From: Streptomyces sp. NBC_01016
GTDB lineage: Bacteria > Actinomycetota > Actinomycetes > Streptomycetales > Streptomycetaceae
Direction of reading: 5' to 3'
DNA: 64,000 nucleotides
Assembly: GCF_026341035.1 (NCBI RefSeq)
Contig: NZ_JAPEOQ010000002.1
Coordinates: 3,968,001 to 4,032,000 of the forward strand
Part shown: positions 50,901 to 59,258 of the stretch, in pieces
Numbering within the stretch: the first letter of the stretch is position 1
Layout: the number at the start of each line of letters is the position of its first letter
Position numbers and translations under genes: made by a program
The notes under the pieces: model-generated
The model's input: only the letters and a program-made list of their open reading frames with translations
The model's database searches: none
What the model was told of the DNA's origin: nothing

Positions 50901-51125
50901 GGCCGGCACCGTCCACAACGTATTGAGCAGGTCGAACACGACGGTGCCGCCGTCGGGCGACAGCGCGGCCGAGCCGTTGGTCATCCCGGTCACCGTGACC
51001 GCCGCGCGTCTCCCGGCGGCCGCCGCACCCGGCGCGGACGCCACCGCGCCGCCCGACCCGACCAGCGCGGTCCCGGCGGCGACGAGGCCGCTCCGCTTGA
51101 CGAAAGCACGGCGTGTGAAAGCCAC
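47961..51125 (-). CDS. Tat-exported beta-propeller (PD40/TolB-like) amidohydrolase
   Basis: 1054 residues. The N-terminus AFTRRAFVKRSGLVAAGTALV is a Tat signal with twin Arg, followed by an Ala-rich cleavage region. Residues about 45-560 hold a series of PD40/WD40-like blades, each with ...LSPDGGxVxF or WSPDGTRIAC patterns. Residues about 600-990 form an amidohydrolase domain with the AHEHG zinc motif, GADGAEHVGGTSRY, HVHVGTDSPL and AHLGTIEPGKLADLVLVEGDP. The C-terminal tail ends RYWWHRPEHAVHSCC, a Cys pair of unknown role. It probably hydrolyses amide or peptide-like bonds outside the cell. It is convergent with the Imm5-like gene and divergent from the LysR gene at 51334. Confidence 0.87.
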   Translation of the reverse strand: MAFTRRAFVKRSGLVAAGTALVGSGGAVASAPGAAAAGRRAAVTVTGMTNGSAALSPDGGTVVFDLLNTLWTVPAEGGDAERLTGGALEAVEPDYSPDGRHIVFSAYTDGGFHLWVVGADGHGLRQLTDGGDDHREPCWSPDGTRIACAVETGNRYAVHVLSAEGGERRVWTDGSAQEAQPAWAPDGKSIVFTSGKDSAPQTIERVEADGSRKVLAKVDSGFVAGPSLSPDGGRLAYVHLTSAGTSVVVDGDAVSGADEDVFPLPVRWVGADELLYTADGKIRRRSLGKQAVKDIPFTADVQVPTIEERPTARAFDSTAARPVRGVVGPELAPDGKRVAFAALGDIWLMRRGGRPRAVVSDGHHNTSPTWSPDGDSLVYVSDRSGTQELWRCTLADGGTRRLTDVGGATLPAVSHDGAAVAFVADSSVHTLDVESGAVRKVVGPLNSPGRPSFTADGSRVSLAALAPVTPRFREGHNRVLTVELATGEARYSDPVPGSSLGNREYAGPVYSPDGKHLACVVDGTLRVVPVDAAGLPAGKARTVNSESADFPSFSGDARSLLYLSAGRLRIADARGGHGAAVPLDLTWRPAKPTGRTVVRVGALWDGTGSRLRRDVEIVLDGDRIAAVQEAGTTAVRSGDKVVKAGELTAIPGMIAAHEHGPWELDATSRLWLAFGITSVRSPGSGHYHLVEAKEAVESGRRVGPRVFTAGELIDGSRVYYSSARPVTDREQLRRELDKHEALGHDLVKTYVRLPYDMQAEAIAGAHRLGLPATSHYLFGPLALGADGAEHVGGTSRYGRRQKETHLGHSYDDVTAPLIASGMAFTPTLGLSGLGLSSVRAALYRYAGWALDDARLKALLPTEAYDEFRDGVRAAQAEEPTAELGFVARHGATVRRLIEGGAHVHVGTDSPLVPPAVYYHLNVQAMVRYGVSPADALRSATAEGARTLGATAHLGTIEPGKLADLVLVEGDPLKDVTAAAAVRTVVAGGVVHDVSDLVADGAPASAKSAKSTKGSDGAATSPSMLRSASAEDVPQGPVLERYWWHRPEHAVHSCC

Positions 51126-51333
51126 AGTCGTCCAACCTCCCGAAGATCAGCAACAGTTGACGGGAGGCTATGCACACCGCGCGTCACAGCGTCCGCACGC
51201 GCGGTAGATGTGACGTGAAAGTAATGCGCTGCCGCCGCGGCTCCACGTAGCGGCGAACCCGGCCCCGAAAAGCCTTCCGTCGGGCGGAAGCCCTGGTGAC
51301 CCGGCGGGATCGCTACGGCACAATACGGCGCCC

Positions 51334-52290
51334 ATGAGCCACCGTCAGCCGGTCCCCGCGCACCTTGCCAACCTCGACCTCAACCTGTTGGTGACCCTCC
51401 GTGCTCTGCTGCGCGAGCGCAACGTCACCCGCGCCGCCCGGCAGCTGGGCGTCACCCAGCCCGCCGTCAGCGCCACGCTGTCCCGGCTGCGCCGGCACTT
51501 CGGGGACGAACTGCTCGTGCGGGTCCAGGGCTCCTACGTGCTGACGCCGCTCGCCGCGCAGTTGGCCGGGCAGGCCGAGGCGGTGTGCGCGGCGGCCGAG
51601 CGGCTCTTCGCGACCGGCCGTGCCTTCGATCCGGCCACCACGGAACGGGAGTTCACGCTCCTTATGGCCGACTACCCGGCGAGCGTCCTGGGCCCCGCGC
51701 TGTCCCGTCTCTTCGACCGGGAGGCGCCGCACGCGGCGCTGCATCTGCAACTCGTCAGGGAGACCATCGGCAGCGGCGCAGGAGAGACCATCCGGCTCGT
51801 CGACGGCATGGTCTCGCCGCCCCTCGGCCACTTCCGCACTCCGGGCGTGGCCTCCGTCCCGCTCTTCACCGACCGCTGGGTCTGCCTGGTCTCCGCGGGC
51901 AACCCGCTGTGCGAGGCCGGGGCGTTCGGCATCGAGGACCTGGCGCGGCAGCCGTGGGTCGTGCCGTACCACCGCGACGACGGCTATCCGTCGGCCGCCC
52001 CGGCGACCCGGCAGCTGACCGCCCTCGGTATCCGGCCGCGGATCGCCGTCCGCGTGGAGAGCTACCGCGCCGTGCCCGACTTCGTCGCGGGGACCCGCAG
52101 GGTGGCCCTCGTGCCCGAGCGCCTCGCCGCGCCGCTGACCTCCGTGCACGGCCTGCGCATACTGAACTGCCCGGTCCCGCTCGACCCGTTGGACGAACAC
52201 CTGTGGTGGGACGCGAGCCACGACGAGGACCCCGCACACAGCTGGCTGCGCGACCTCGTGGTCCGGGCGGCAGCCGGCATCGCACCATAA
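51334..52290 (+). CDS. LysR-family regulator of the aconitase X operon
   Basis: 318 residues. The N-terminal helix-turn-helix is NLDLNLLVTLRALLRERNVTRAARQLGVTQPAVSATLSRLR in parts, of the NodD/LeuO-like group. The C-terminal effector domain begins near residue 95. It precedes the FAD oxidoreductase by 168 bases in the same orientation and is the only regulator in this block, so it probably activates the catabolic operon. The 208-base gap on its upstream side separates it from the divergent amidohydrolase gene; nothing clear was seen in it. Confidence 0.87.
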   Translation: MSHRQPVPAHLANLDLNLLVTLRALLRERNVTRAARQLGVTQPAVSATLSRLRRHFGDELLVRVQGSYVLTPLAAQLAGQAEAVCAAAERLFATGRAFDPATTEREFTLLMADYPASVLGPALSRLFDREAPHAALHLQLVRETIGSGAGETIRLVDGMVSPPLGHFRTPGVASVPLFTDRWVCLVSAGNPLCEAGAFGIEDLARQPWVVPYHRDDGYPSAAPATRQLTALGIRPRIAVRVESYRAVPDFVAGTRRVALVPERLAAPLTSVHGLRILNCPVPLDPLDEHLWWDASHDEDPAHSWLRDLVVRAAAGIAP

Positions 52291-52458
52291 ACGCCGTTGA
52301 TGGTGGCCAGTCGAACGCTCTATTGACCTGGGCATTCCCCCCGGCGACGGGTGCTCCCTACGGTGCGCAGGAGCGGTGGGAACCACACACACCCGCACCA
52401 CACACCTGCATCGCACACCAGGCCGCACACCCGCACCCCCTCGCACCGGGAGACCTCC

Positions 52459-53751
52459 ATGCCCCATGCCCTGACCGAGCTGAAGGTCCGCACCGTGACC
52501 AGGCCCGCGGGCGCCGCCCGACACGACCTCGACGCCGATGTCTGCGTGGTCGGGGCGGGTGTCGCCGGCGTCTCGGCCGCCGTGGAGAGCGCCAGGCTCG
52601 GCCGCGACGTCGTCCTCGTCGACAGCCTGCCCGTGCTCGGCGGGCAGATGGTCAACTCGCTGATCGGCCTGTTCTGCGGCGTGTACGGCAACGGCCCGGA
52701 CTACCGGCAGCTCACCCACGGCATCTTCGACGGGATCTTCGCCGACCTGGGAGCCTCCGGCGATCTGCACCACAACCGCAGCCACACCATGACCGTCAGC
52801 TACGACGAGGTGGCCCTCGGCCGGTGGGTGGAGCGGCGCATCCGCGAACTCGGCATCCGCGTCGTGCTCGGAGCCTCGCTCACCGGCGTCGAACGCGAAG
52901 GCCGGCGCATCAACTCCGCTTCCTTCGCGACCCGTTACGGCCCCGTACGCGTCGCCGCCCCCGGCTTCGTCGACGCCAGCGGCGACGCCGCCCTCGCCTG
53001 GGAGGCCGGACTGCCCTGCCGGGTTCCGGAGCGCACGATCTACGGCTCGCAGCAGATCGTCCTGGAACACCTCGACGAGGAACACAAGCCGGGCCGCGAG
53101 GAACTCGCCGAGCGCGTCCACGGCCAGGCCGCCGACTGGGGCCTGATCCGCCGCGACGGCCTCGCGTTCTTCTTCCCCGGCCGAGGCACCGCCGTACTGA
53201 ACATGACCCACGTCCCCGCCCCGCTCGACCCGGTCGAGGCGTCGTCCGCCCAACTCGACGGGCGCGAACAGGCCGACCGTGTGGTGGAGTTCCTGCGCGC
53301 CGAGTTCCCCAAGGCGTTCGGCAGGGCGAAGGTCCGCTCGTACGGCTTCCCCGGGCGGCGCCAGACCCGCTGGATCAAGGGCGTCCACCAGCTGTCCCTC
53401 GACGAGGTCCGCGCCGGCACCCGCTTCGACGACGCCGTCGCCCGCACCGCCTGGCCCGTCGAACTGCACGACCGCGCCGACGGATACGTCTGGGAGACCT
53501 TCGGCCCCGACCATGTCCACTACGTGCCGCTGCGCTCCCTGCTCTCGCCCGACTGCGACAACCTCGCCGCCGCGGGGCGCTGCGCCGACGGCGACGCCGC
53601 CGCACTGTCCAGCGTCCGCGTCATGGGCCCCTGCGCGGCGATGGGCGTGGGCGCCGCGCACGCCCTGGACCTCGCCGGGCCCGACGGCAGCGTGCACGCC
53701 ATCGACCTCTCCGCCCTGCGCGCCCGCCTTGCCGCCAACGTCGACGACTGA
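52459..53751 (+). CDS. FAD-dependent oxidoreductase (FAD_oxidored family)
   Basis: 430 residues. ADVCVVGAGVAGVSAAVESARLG is the FAD dinucleotide fold. VLVDSLPVLGGQMVNSLIGLFCGVYGNGPDY follows, and VDASGDAALAWEAG is the second FAD contact. A C-terminal AAGRCADGDAAALSSVRVMGPCAAMGVGAAHA is typical of this family of flavoproteins, which oxidise alcohol or amine groups or reduce alkenes. The ATG at 52459 has GGGAGA upstream. It is the first catabolic gene of the block, followed after 12 bases by the dehydratase, suggesting oxidation or reduction of the same carbon skeleton. Confidence 0.85.
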   Translation: MPHALTELKVRTVTRPAGAARHDLDADVCVVGAGVAGVSAAVESARLGRDVVLVDSLPVLGGQMVNSLIGLFCGVYGNGPDYRQLTHGIFDGIFADLGASGDLHHNRSHTMTVSYDEVALGRWVERRIRELGIRVVLGASLTGVEREGRRINSASFATRYGPVRVAAPGFVDASGDAALAWEAGLPCRVPERTIYGSQQIVLEHLDEEHKPGREELAERVHGQAADWGLIRRDGLAFFFPGRGTAVLNMTHVPAPLDPVEASSAQLDGREQADRVVEFLRAEFPKAFGRAKVRSYGFPGRRQTRWIKGVHQLSLDEVRAGTRFDDAVARTAWPVELHDRADGYVWETFGPDHVHYVPLRSLLSPDCDNLAAAGRCADGDAAALSSVRVMGPCAAMGVGAAHALDLAGPDGSVHAIDLSALRARLAANVDD

Positions 53752-53763
53752 GGGAGCCCGCTC

Positions 53764-55446
53764 ATGACCGACCTCCGCAGCAACTACACCCCGGGAACGT
53801 CCCCGTGGGCCGTCCGCAGGGCCCAGTGGCGGGCCCTCGGCCTCACCGACGAGGACATGGCCAAGCCGAAGATCGCCATCGTCAACTCCTCGTCCCAGCT
53901 CGCCACTTGTTACAGCCACCTCGACGCCGTCGCCGCTGCCGCCAAGGAGGCGATCGACGCGGCGGGCGGCATCGGCTTCGAGGTCCGCACCGTCGCCCCC
54001 AGCGACTTCATCCACAGCGCGGGCGGCCGCGGCGGCTACATCCTCTCCGCCCGCGACCTGATCAGCCACGACATCGAGGCGGCCGTCGAGGGCGCCCAGC
54101 TCGACGGCATGCTCACCCTCGCCTCCTGCGACAAGACCGCCCCCGGCCAACTGATGGCGGCGGCCAGGCTCGACCTGCCGACCGTCGTCGTCGGCTGCGG
54201 CTACCAGCCCTGCGGCACCTTCGCCGGACGCCACTGCGACATCGAGGACGTCTTCCTCGGCGCGGGCCACCACGCCCAGGGCCGCATCACCCTCGACGAG
54301 CTGACCGGCATGAGCGAGAACGCCGTCGCCGGGCCCGGTGTCTGCGCCGGCATGGGCACCGCCAACTCCATGCACATCGCCTGCGAGGCCCTCGGCATGG
54401 CACTGCCGGGCTCCACGCCCGTGCTCGCCAACAGCCCGAAGATGTGGGACGACGTGCGGGCCGCGGGCAGCCGGATCGTCGACCTCGTACGGCAGGACCT
54501 GCGTCCGCGCGCCCTGCTGACCCGCGAGGCCTTCGAGAACGCGGTCACCGCCATGCTCTCCGTCAGCGCCTCCATCAACTCCGTCAAACATCTGCAGGCG
54601 GTCGCCGAGGAGGCGGGAAACGGCGTTGATGTCTACGGACTGTACGAACGCCTCGCGGACCGGGTGCCGCTCCTCGCCGCCGTGCGGCCCAACGGACCCG
54701 TATCCATCGAGGAGTTCGAGGCGGCGGGCGGCGCGGCCGGGCTGCTGTGGCAACTGCGCGACCTGCTGCACACCGACGCCCGCACCGTCACCGGACGCAC
54801 CCTCGGCGAGGACCTCGACGGCCGCGGGCCCGCCGACCCCGAGGTGATCCGCCCGCTCACCCGGCCGCACGGCCGCCGCCCCACGATCGTCCTGGTCCGC
54901 GGCTCGCTCGCACCCGCCACCGGCATCGTCAAACTCGCCGTCGACGAGGATCGCCCGCCGTCGTTCACCGGCCCCGCCAAGGTGTACGACACCCCGCAGG
55001 ACGCCCTCGACGGGCTCAAGGCCGGCGACGTGCGGCCCGGACAGGTACTGGTGCTGCGCGGCCTCGGCCCCACCGGCACACCCGGCATGGGCATGGCCTC
55101 CCGGCCCGTCTTCGCACTCGACGGCGCCGGACTCACCGGCAAGGTCGCCGTCGTCACCGACGGGCAGCTCTCCGGCCTCGTCAACAAGGGCATCGTCGTC
55201 GGCGAGGTGTCCCCGGAGGCCGCCGCGGGCGGTCCTTTGGCCCTGGTGTGCGACGGCGACACGATCTCCATCGATCTCACCACCCGCCGCGCCGACCTGC
55301 TCGTACCGGACGAGGAACTGGCCGCCCGCACCCCCGTCACCGCGTACGCGGACGGCGGACGCGGCTGGCTGGCCGTCTACCGCCGCACGGTCCGCCCCCT
55401 GCAACAGGGCGCGGTCACCATCGAGGAAGGACCCACGCCCGCGTGA
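53764..55446 (+). CDS. IlvD/Edd-family Fe-S dehydratase
   Basis: 560 residues, usual length. The three iron-sulfur ligand cysteines are recognisable: ATCYSHLD near residue 49, LASCDKTAPGQLMAAARL near residue 122, and GVCAGMGTANSMHIACEALGMALPGS near residue 196. The C-terminal part TDGQLSGLVNKGIVVGEVSPEAAAGGPL is also conserved. Members dehydrate dihydroxy-acids or sugar acids. CY replaces the usual CN of the first motif, which suggests a sugar-acid or non-standard substrate rather than branched-chain amino-acid synthesis. It shares the operon with aconitase X, another Fe-S dehydratase. Confidence 0.87.
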   Translation: MTDLRSNYTPGTSPWAVRRAQWRALGLTDEDMAKPKIAIVNSSSQLATCYSHLDAVAAAAKEAIDAAGGIGFEVRTVAPSDFIHSAGGRGGYILSARDLISHDIEAAVEGAQLDGMLTLASCDKTAPGQLMAAARLDLPTVVVGCGYQPCGTFAGRHCDIEDVFLGAGHHAQGRITLDELTGMSENAVAGPGVCAGMGTANSMHIACEALGMALPGSTPVLANSPKMWDDVRAAGSRIVDLVRQDLRPRALLTREAFENAVTAMLSVSASINSVKHLQAVAEEAGNGVDVYGLYERLADRVPLLAAVRPNGPVSIEEFEAAGGAAGLLWQLRDLLHTDARTVTGRTLGEDLDGRGPADPEVIRPLTRPHGRRPTIVLVRGSLAPATGIVKLAVDEDRPPSFTGPAKVYDTPQDALDGLKAGDVRPGQVLVLRGLGPTGTPGMGMASRPVFALDGAGLTGKVAVVTDGQLSGLVNKGIVVGEVSPEAAAGGPLALVCDGDTISIDLTTRRADLLVPDEELAARTPVTAYADGGRGWLAVYRRTVRPLQQGAVTIEEGPTPA

Positions 55447-56723
55447 AACTCAGCGACACCGACAAGGCCCTGCTCGACGGCGCCGAGGGCCCCGCCGCCG
55501 CGGCCGCCATGGACCTCCTGGTCCGCTACGGCCGCGCCCTGGACGCCGAGGAACTGTGCGACGTGCGCAACGTCGCCGGCACCATGACGCAGCCCTCGCC
55601 CGCCAAGGCCCGCCTCGTCAAGGAAGGCGGCTGGAACAAGGCGTACGCCGTCCTCAACCTCGACAGCGACGACGACTTCGCCGTCCCCGACATGAAGGTG
55701 CCGACCTGCCAGCTCCAGCAGAGCTTCGGCCCCGACGCGCAGGGCACCGCTCCCTACCCGAAGGAACTCGTCGAACTGCAGACGGACGCCGAGGCCTTCT
55801 ACAGCAGCAAGGGCGTCAGCATCCTCGCCACCTGCACGCCGTACCAGGTCGGCAACATCCCCGTACGCGGCGAGCACGTGGCCTGGATGGAATCCTCCGC
55901 GGTCGTCTACGCCAACTCCGTGCTCGGCGCCCGAACCAACTGCGAGGGCGCCGCCTCCACCGGAGCCGCCTCGCTCACCGGCCGCATCCCGTGCTGGGGC
56001 AACCACCGCGCCGAGAACCGCCACGGCACCCACCACATCGATGCCCGCACGCCGATCTCCGGGGCGCTCGACTGGGGCATGCTCGGCTACTTCGCGGGCG
56101 GCCTCGTCCAGGAGGAACGACCGGTCGTCACAGGCGAGTTGGCCCACCCTGACCTGCTCGACCTCAAGCACTTCGGAGCGGCCGCCGCCTCCTCCGGCGG
56201 CGTCGAGATCTACCACCTCCCGGGCATCACCCCGGAGGCGCCCGACCTGCGGACGGCCTTCGGCGGGCGCGCCGTGCCCGAGGCCGTGCCGTACGGGGAG
56301 CGCGAGCGCCGCGCCGTCTACGAGGACCTCAACTCCCAGGGCGACAGCACCGACGTCGACTTCGTCCTCCTCGGCTGCCCGCACGCCTCCCTGGACCAGG
56401 TCCGCGACACCGCCCGGCTCCTCGAAGGGCGGCGGCTGCACTCCTCGACCCAGCTGTGGCTGATGGTGCCGCGCGCCCTGCGGACCGTCGCCGACCGCAA
56501 CGGCTGGACGGCGACCATCGAGCGCGCGGGCGCCCGCGTCCTCACCGACTCCTGCCCGGCGATGTCCCGTTCGGCGCCGCCCGGCACCCGCGTCTTCGCC
56601 ACCGACTCGGCGAAACAGGCCCACTACCTGCCCGCGATCCTCGGCATCGAGGCCTGGTTCGGCACCCTCGCCGACTGCGTCGACGCGGCCGTCACCGGCA
56701 CCTGGAAGGGAGAGCTGCGATGA
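55443..56723 (+). CDS. Aconitase X catalytic (large) subunit
   Basis: 426 residues. Aconitase X (DUF521) signatures are ATCTPYQVGNIPVRGEHVAW, ESSAVVYANSVLGARTNCEG (one of the Fe-S ligand regions), SLTGRIPCWGNH and LTDSCPAMSRSAPPGTRVFATDSAKQAHYLP in parts. Bacterial members include cis-3-hydroxy-L-proline dehydratase, and archaeal members act on mevalonate phosphate. NCEG replaces the more common NREG, so the substrate may differ from both. GTG 55443 overlaps the dehydratase stop (GTGA), and the small subunit start overlaps this stop, so the heteromer is made stoichiometrically. Confidence 0.87.
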   Translation: MKLSDTDKALLDGAEGPAAAAAMDLLVRYGRALDAEELCDVRNVAGTMTQPSPAKARLVKEGGWNKAYAVLNLDSDDDFAVPDMKVPTCQLQQSFGPDAQGTAPYPKELVELQTDAEAFYSSKGVSILATCTPYQVGNIPVRGEHVAWMESSAVVYANSVLGARTNCEGAASTGAASLTGRIPCWGNHRAENRHGTHHIDARTPISGALDWGMLGYFAGGLVQEERPVVTGELAHPDLLDLKHFGAAAASSGGVEIYHLPGITPEAPDLRTAFGGRAVPEAVPYGERERRAVYEDLNSQGDSTDVDFVLLGCPHASLDQVRDTARLLEGRRLHSSTQLWLMVPRALRTVADRNGWTATIERAGARVLTDSCPAMSRSAPPGTRVFATDSAKQAHYLPAILGIEAWFGTLADCVDAAVTGTWKGELR

Positions 56724-57166
56724 GCGCCCCGAGCGTCGTCCTGCACGGCAGGACCGTCGTCCCCGGCGTCGTGGAGGGCGAGGCACTGGTGTCGCCCGAG
56801 ACGATCTCCGGCTGGGGCGGCATCGACCCGGCCCGCGGCGTCGTGATCGAACGCCGGCACGCCCTGTACGGCGTGTCGTTCGCGGGGAAGATCCTGGTCT
56901 TCCCCGGCGCCAAGGGTTCCTCCGGCTGGTCCGGCTTCTTCCAGGCCACACGGCTCGCCGGTACCGCGCCCCTCGGCATGATCTACACGACGACGACCAG
57001 CAAGGCCGCGCTCGGCGCCGTCGTCACGCGCGTCCCCACCGTGACCGATCTGGACCGCGATCCCCTCCTCGCCATCCGCACCGGCGACCGCGTCCGCATC
57101 GACGCCGAGCACGGCACCGTCACGGTCTACCCCGCCGCACCACCGTCCCCCGAGGAGACCCCGTGA
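56720..57166 (+). CDS. Aconitase X swivel (small) subunit
   Basis: 148 residues. The DUF126 swivel domain shows GEALVSPETISGWGGIDPARGVVIE and GKILVFPGAKGSSGWSGFF; the Gly-Ser-Ser stretch supplies the substrate phosphate- or carboxylate-binding Ser. It closes on the large subunit as domain 4 does in canonical aconitase. The ATG overlaps the large-subunit stop, and the MFS gene start overlaps its own stop. Confidence 0.9.
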   Translation: MSAPSVVLHGRTVVPGVVEGEALVSPETISGWGGIDPARGVVIERRHALYGVSFAGKILVFPGAKGSSGWSGFFQATRLAGTAPLGMIYTTTTSKAALGAVVTRVPTVTDLDRDPLLAIRTGDRVRIDAEHGTVTVYPAAPPSPEETP

Positions 57167-58599
57167 GAGCCTCACCACCCGTCGTGGAGCTGGCCCCGGT
57201 CATCGAGCGCCAGCACGCGAGCCGCCGCTGGCTGCTGATGTACGCCGTCTGCTTCGTGATCACGTTCCTCGACGGATTCGACTTCCAGATCCTGTCGTTC
57301 GCCGCCACCTACATCCGCAAGGACTTCGACCTCACCGGCACCCAACTGGGCACCCTGGGCACGGTCGGTCTCTTCGGCACCATGATCGGCGCGCTGATCA
57401 TGGGCTACCTGGCGGACCGGATGGGACGGCGCCCCACCATCACGATCTCCGTCGCGGGCTTCGGCATCTTCATGATCGCCTTCGCCCTGGCGGACACGTA
57501 CGGGCATCTGTTCGTGCTGCGCTTCGTCTCCGGACTTTTCCTCGGTGGCGTGCTCCCGCTGACCTGGGCGCTGGCGGCCGAGTTCGCGCCGAAGCGGTTC
57601 CGGGTGACGTCCGTCGCGATCATCATGGTCGGCTACACGCTCGGCGGGGCGGCCGGCGGCCCGGTCTCCAACTGGCTGATACCGGAACACGGTTGGCGCA
57701 CGGTGTTCGTCGTCGGCGGCGTGTGCTCGCTGCTGACCCTCGCCGGGGTGCTGACGCTGGTGCCCGAGTCGGTGCGGTTCCTGGCGCTGAAGTCCCGCCC
57801 CGGCAGCGACGAGCGCATCGCACGCATCCTCGTCCGCTTCCAGCCGGGCCTGTCCTTCGAGCCCGGGACCCGCTTCACCGCCGAGACCCCGGGGCAGGCG
57901 TTCGCGGGGAAGCGGTTCACCCCCGCACAGCTCTTCCGCGGCCACCTCGCCGCCATCACGCCCCTGTTGTGGCTGGTCTACCTGCTGTCGTCCGCGCTGA
58001 TCTACTTCCTGGTCTTCTGGACGCCGATGATCAACGAGCAGATGGGCTTCAGCGTCAGCGCGGCCGCCACCATCGCCGCTCTGGCCAGCGTCGCGGGCGC
58101 CGTCGGGCAGCTGTTCATCAGCCGCTTCGTCGACAAGAAGGGCGCGGGCACGATTCTGTGGATGCCGTTGGCCGCCGTCGTCTGCATGCTCGTGCTCGGC
58201 AGCGGCGTGCTCGCACCCGCCGTGTACGTCGGCTTCGTCATCGGCGCGAAGATGTTCGTCAACGGCGGGCACGGCGGTATCACCAGCATCGCGGGCACGT
58301 TCTACCCGACGGAGATCCGCGCCAACGGCGCAGGCTGGGCGTCCTCGGTCGCCAAGGCCGGCGCCATGCTGGGTCCTTGGCTCGGCGGCGTCATCCTCGA
58401 TGCCGGTCTCGGGGCACAGGGCGCGTTCAGTATCTTCGCGATCTGCCCCGCCGTGATGGTCCTGGTGCTGTTCGTACTGGGCCGGGTGCAGCGCAGAATG
58501 CCGGCCGACGCCGAGGGTGCGTTGAGCGGTGCGGCGGTGGACGCGGCGCCCGTCGCACCGGTCACCCCGTCGTCGCGGGCGGGTTCGTCCCCGGCCTGA
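57163..58599 (+). CDS. MFS importer (AAHS-like organic-acid symporter)
   Basis: 478 residues, 12 helices. FVITFLDGFDFQILSFAATYIRKDF matches the aromatic-acid:H+ symporter pattern with an acidic DGFD in helix 1. GYLADRMGRRPTITI is motif A and RFVSGLFLGGVLPLTWALAAEFAPKRFR the helix 4-5 region. A substrate-facing TFYPTEIRANGAGWASSVAKAGA in parts lies in the second half. It is expected to import an organic acid. GTG 57163 overlaps the AcnX small-subunit stop. A terminator follows, closing the transcript. Confidence 0.87.
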   Translation: MRASPPVVELAPVIERQHASRRWLLMYAVCFVITFLDGFDFQILSFAATYIRKDFDLTGTQLGTLGTVGLFGTMIGALIMGYLADRMGRRPTITISVAGFGIFMIAFALADTYGHLFVLRFVSGLFLGGVLPLTWALAAEFAPKRFRVTSVAIIMVGYTLGGAAGGPVSNWLIPEHGWRTVFVVGGVCSLLTLAGVLTLVPESVRFLALKSRPGSDERIARILVRFQPGLSFEPGTRFTAETPGQAFAGKRFTPAQLFRGHLAAITPLLWLVYLLSSALIYFLVFWTPMINEQMGFSVSAAATIAALASVAGAVGQLFISRFVDKKGAGTILWMPLAAVVCMLVLGSGVLAPAVYVGFVIGAKMFVNGGHGGITSIAGTFYPTEIRANGAGWASSVAKAGAMLGPWLGGVILDAGLGAQGAFSIFAICPAVMVLVLFVLGRVQRRMPADAEGALSGAAVDAAPVAPVTPSSRAGSSPA

Positions 58600-58615
58600 G
58601 TGCGGAGGAACGGCG

Positions 58616-58651
58616 AAAGGGGCGGGCCGGAGAATCCGGCCCGCCCCTTTT
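58616..58651. terminator. Terminator between the AcnX operon and the DUF3830 gene
   Basis: 16-base arms (58616-58631 and 58635-58650) pair perfectly around a GAA loop and are flanked by A and T runs, so it can act in both directions for the convergent operon ends. Confidence 0.9.
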
Positions 58652-58668
58652 CTTCCCTGCCTAGGTAC

Positions 58669-59190
58669 TCACTCCGCACGCTTGAACTGCAGCGACTCCC
58701 CGACAGCGCCCGTCCGCCACAGGTCCTGACACGCCTCGGCGAGCCGGTCGAGGCCCTCGACGACCGTGCCCCAGACGATGCCGGGAACCCAGCCCTGGTC
58801 ACCGTTGATGAGGAGGTTGTTGCGCTCGTAGAACAGGGCGAGGTCGACGACGATGTCGCGCTCCGCGTGCGCAGCCTGGTTGCCCTGCTGCTCGGCGGCG
58901 GCCTCGTAGCCGTAGGAGGCCGTGCTCATCTGGGTGTTGGAGAACGTGAAGTAGCACAGGTCGCCGGGGATCGGCGTGATCGTCGGGTTCTCCAGCGGGG
59001 GCTCCTGCGGGGCGAAGGCGGGCACCAGGGTGTAGATCTCGTTGCGCGCGTACTTCGCGTGGTAGACGTCGCTGCCCAGCGGCAGGGCGTTCCAGATCGC
59101 CTCGCAGGTGATCGGGGCGCGGTCGTCGAGCAGCTTGGCGGTGGCGGTGACGCCGCGCTTGGGCAGGGAGACCTCGATGAAACGGTCCAT
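58669..59190 (-). CDS. DUF3830 family protein (cyclophilin-like fold)
   Basis: 173 residues. FIEVSLPKRGVTATAKLLDD, APITCEAIWNALPLGSDVYHAKYARNEIYTLVP in parts, and PGDLCYFTFSNTQ fit DUF3830, which has a cyclophilin-like beta-barrel. Family members are uncharacterised and often neighbour Asp/Glu racemases and amidases. The ATG at 59190 follows GGAG; a TTG at 59223 would add 11 residues. It lies 68 bases from the dehydrogenase gene on the same strand and may share its transcript. Confidence 0.8.
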   Translation of the reverse strand: MDRFIEVSLPKRGVTATAKLLDDRAPITCEAIWNALPLGSDVYHAKYARNEIYTLVPAFAPQEPPLENPTITPIPGDLCYFTFSNTQMSTASYGYEAAAEQQGNQAAHAERDIVVDLALFYERNNLLINGDQGWVPGIVWGTVVEGLDRLAEACQDLWRTGAVGESLQFKRAE

Positions 59191-59258
59191 GGGTGTCGTC
59201 GCTCCGGTCTGATCGGTGATCAACGTAGGGGCAAGGTAAGTGGGTTCGAGGCCGCCTG

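Noticed and set aside
51313..55404. A 1363-codon open frame on the minus strand across the LysR-FAD-dehydratase genes
   Set aside because: It is antisense to three genes with clear family motifs; the translated product is low-complexity and resembles no known domain.
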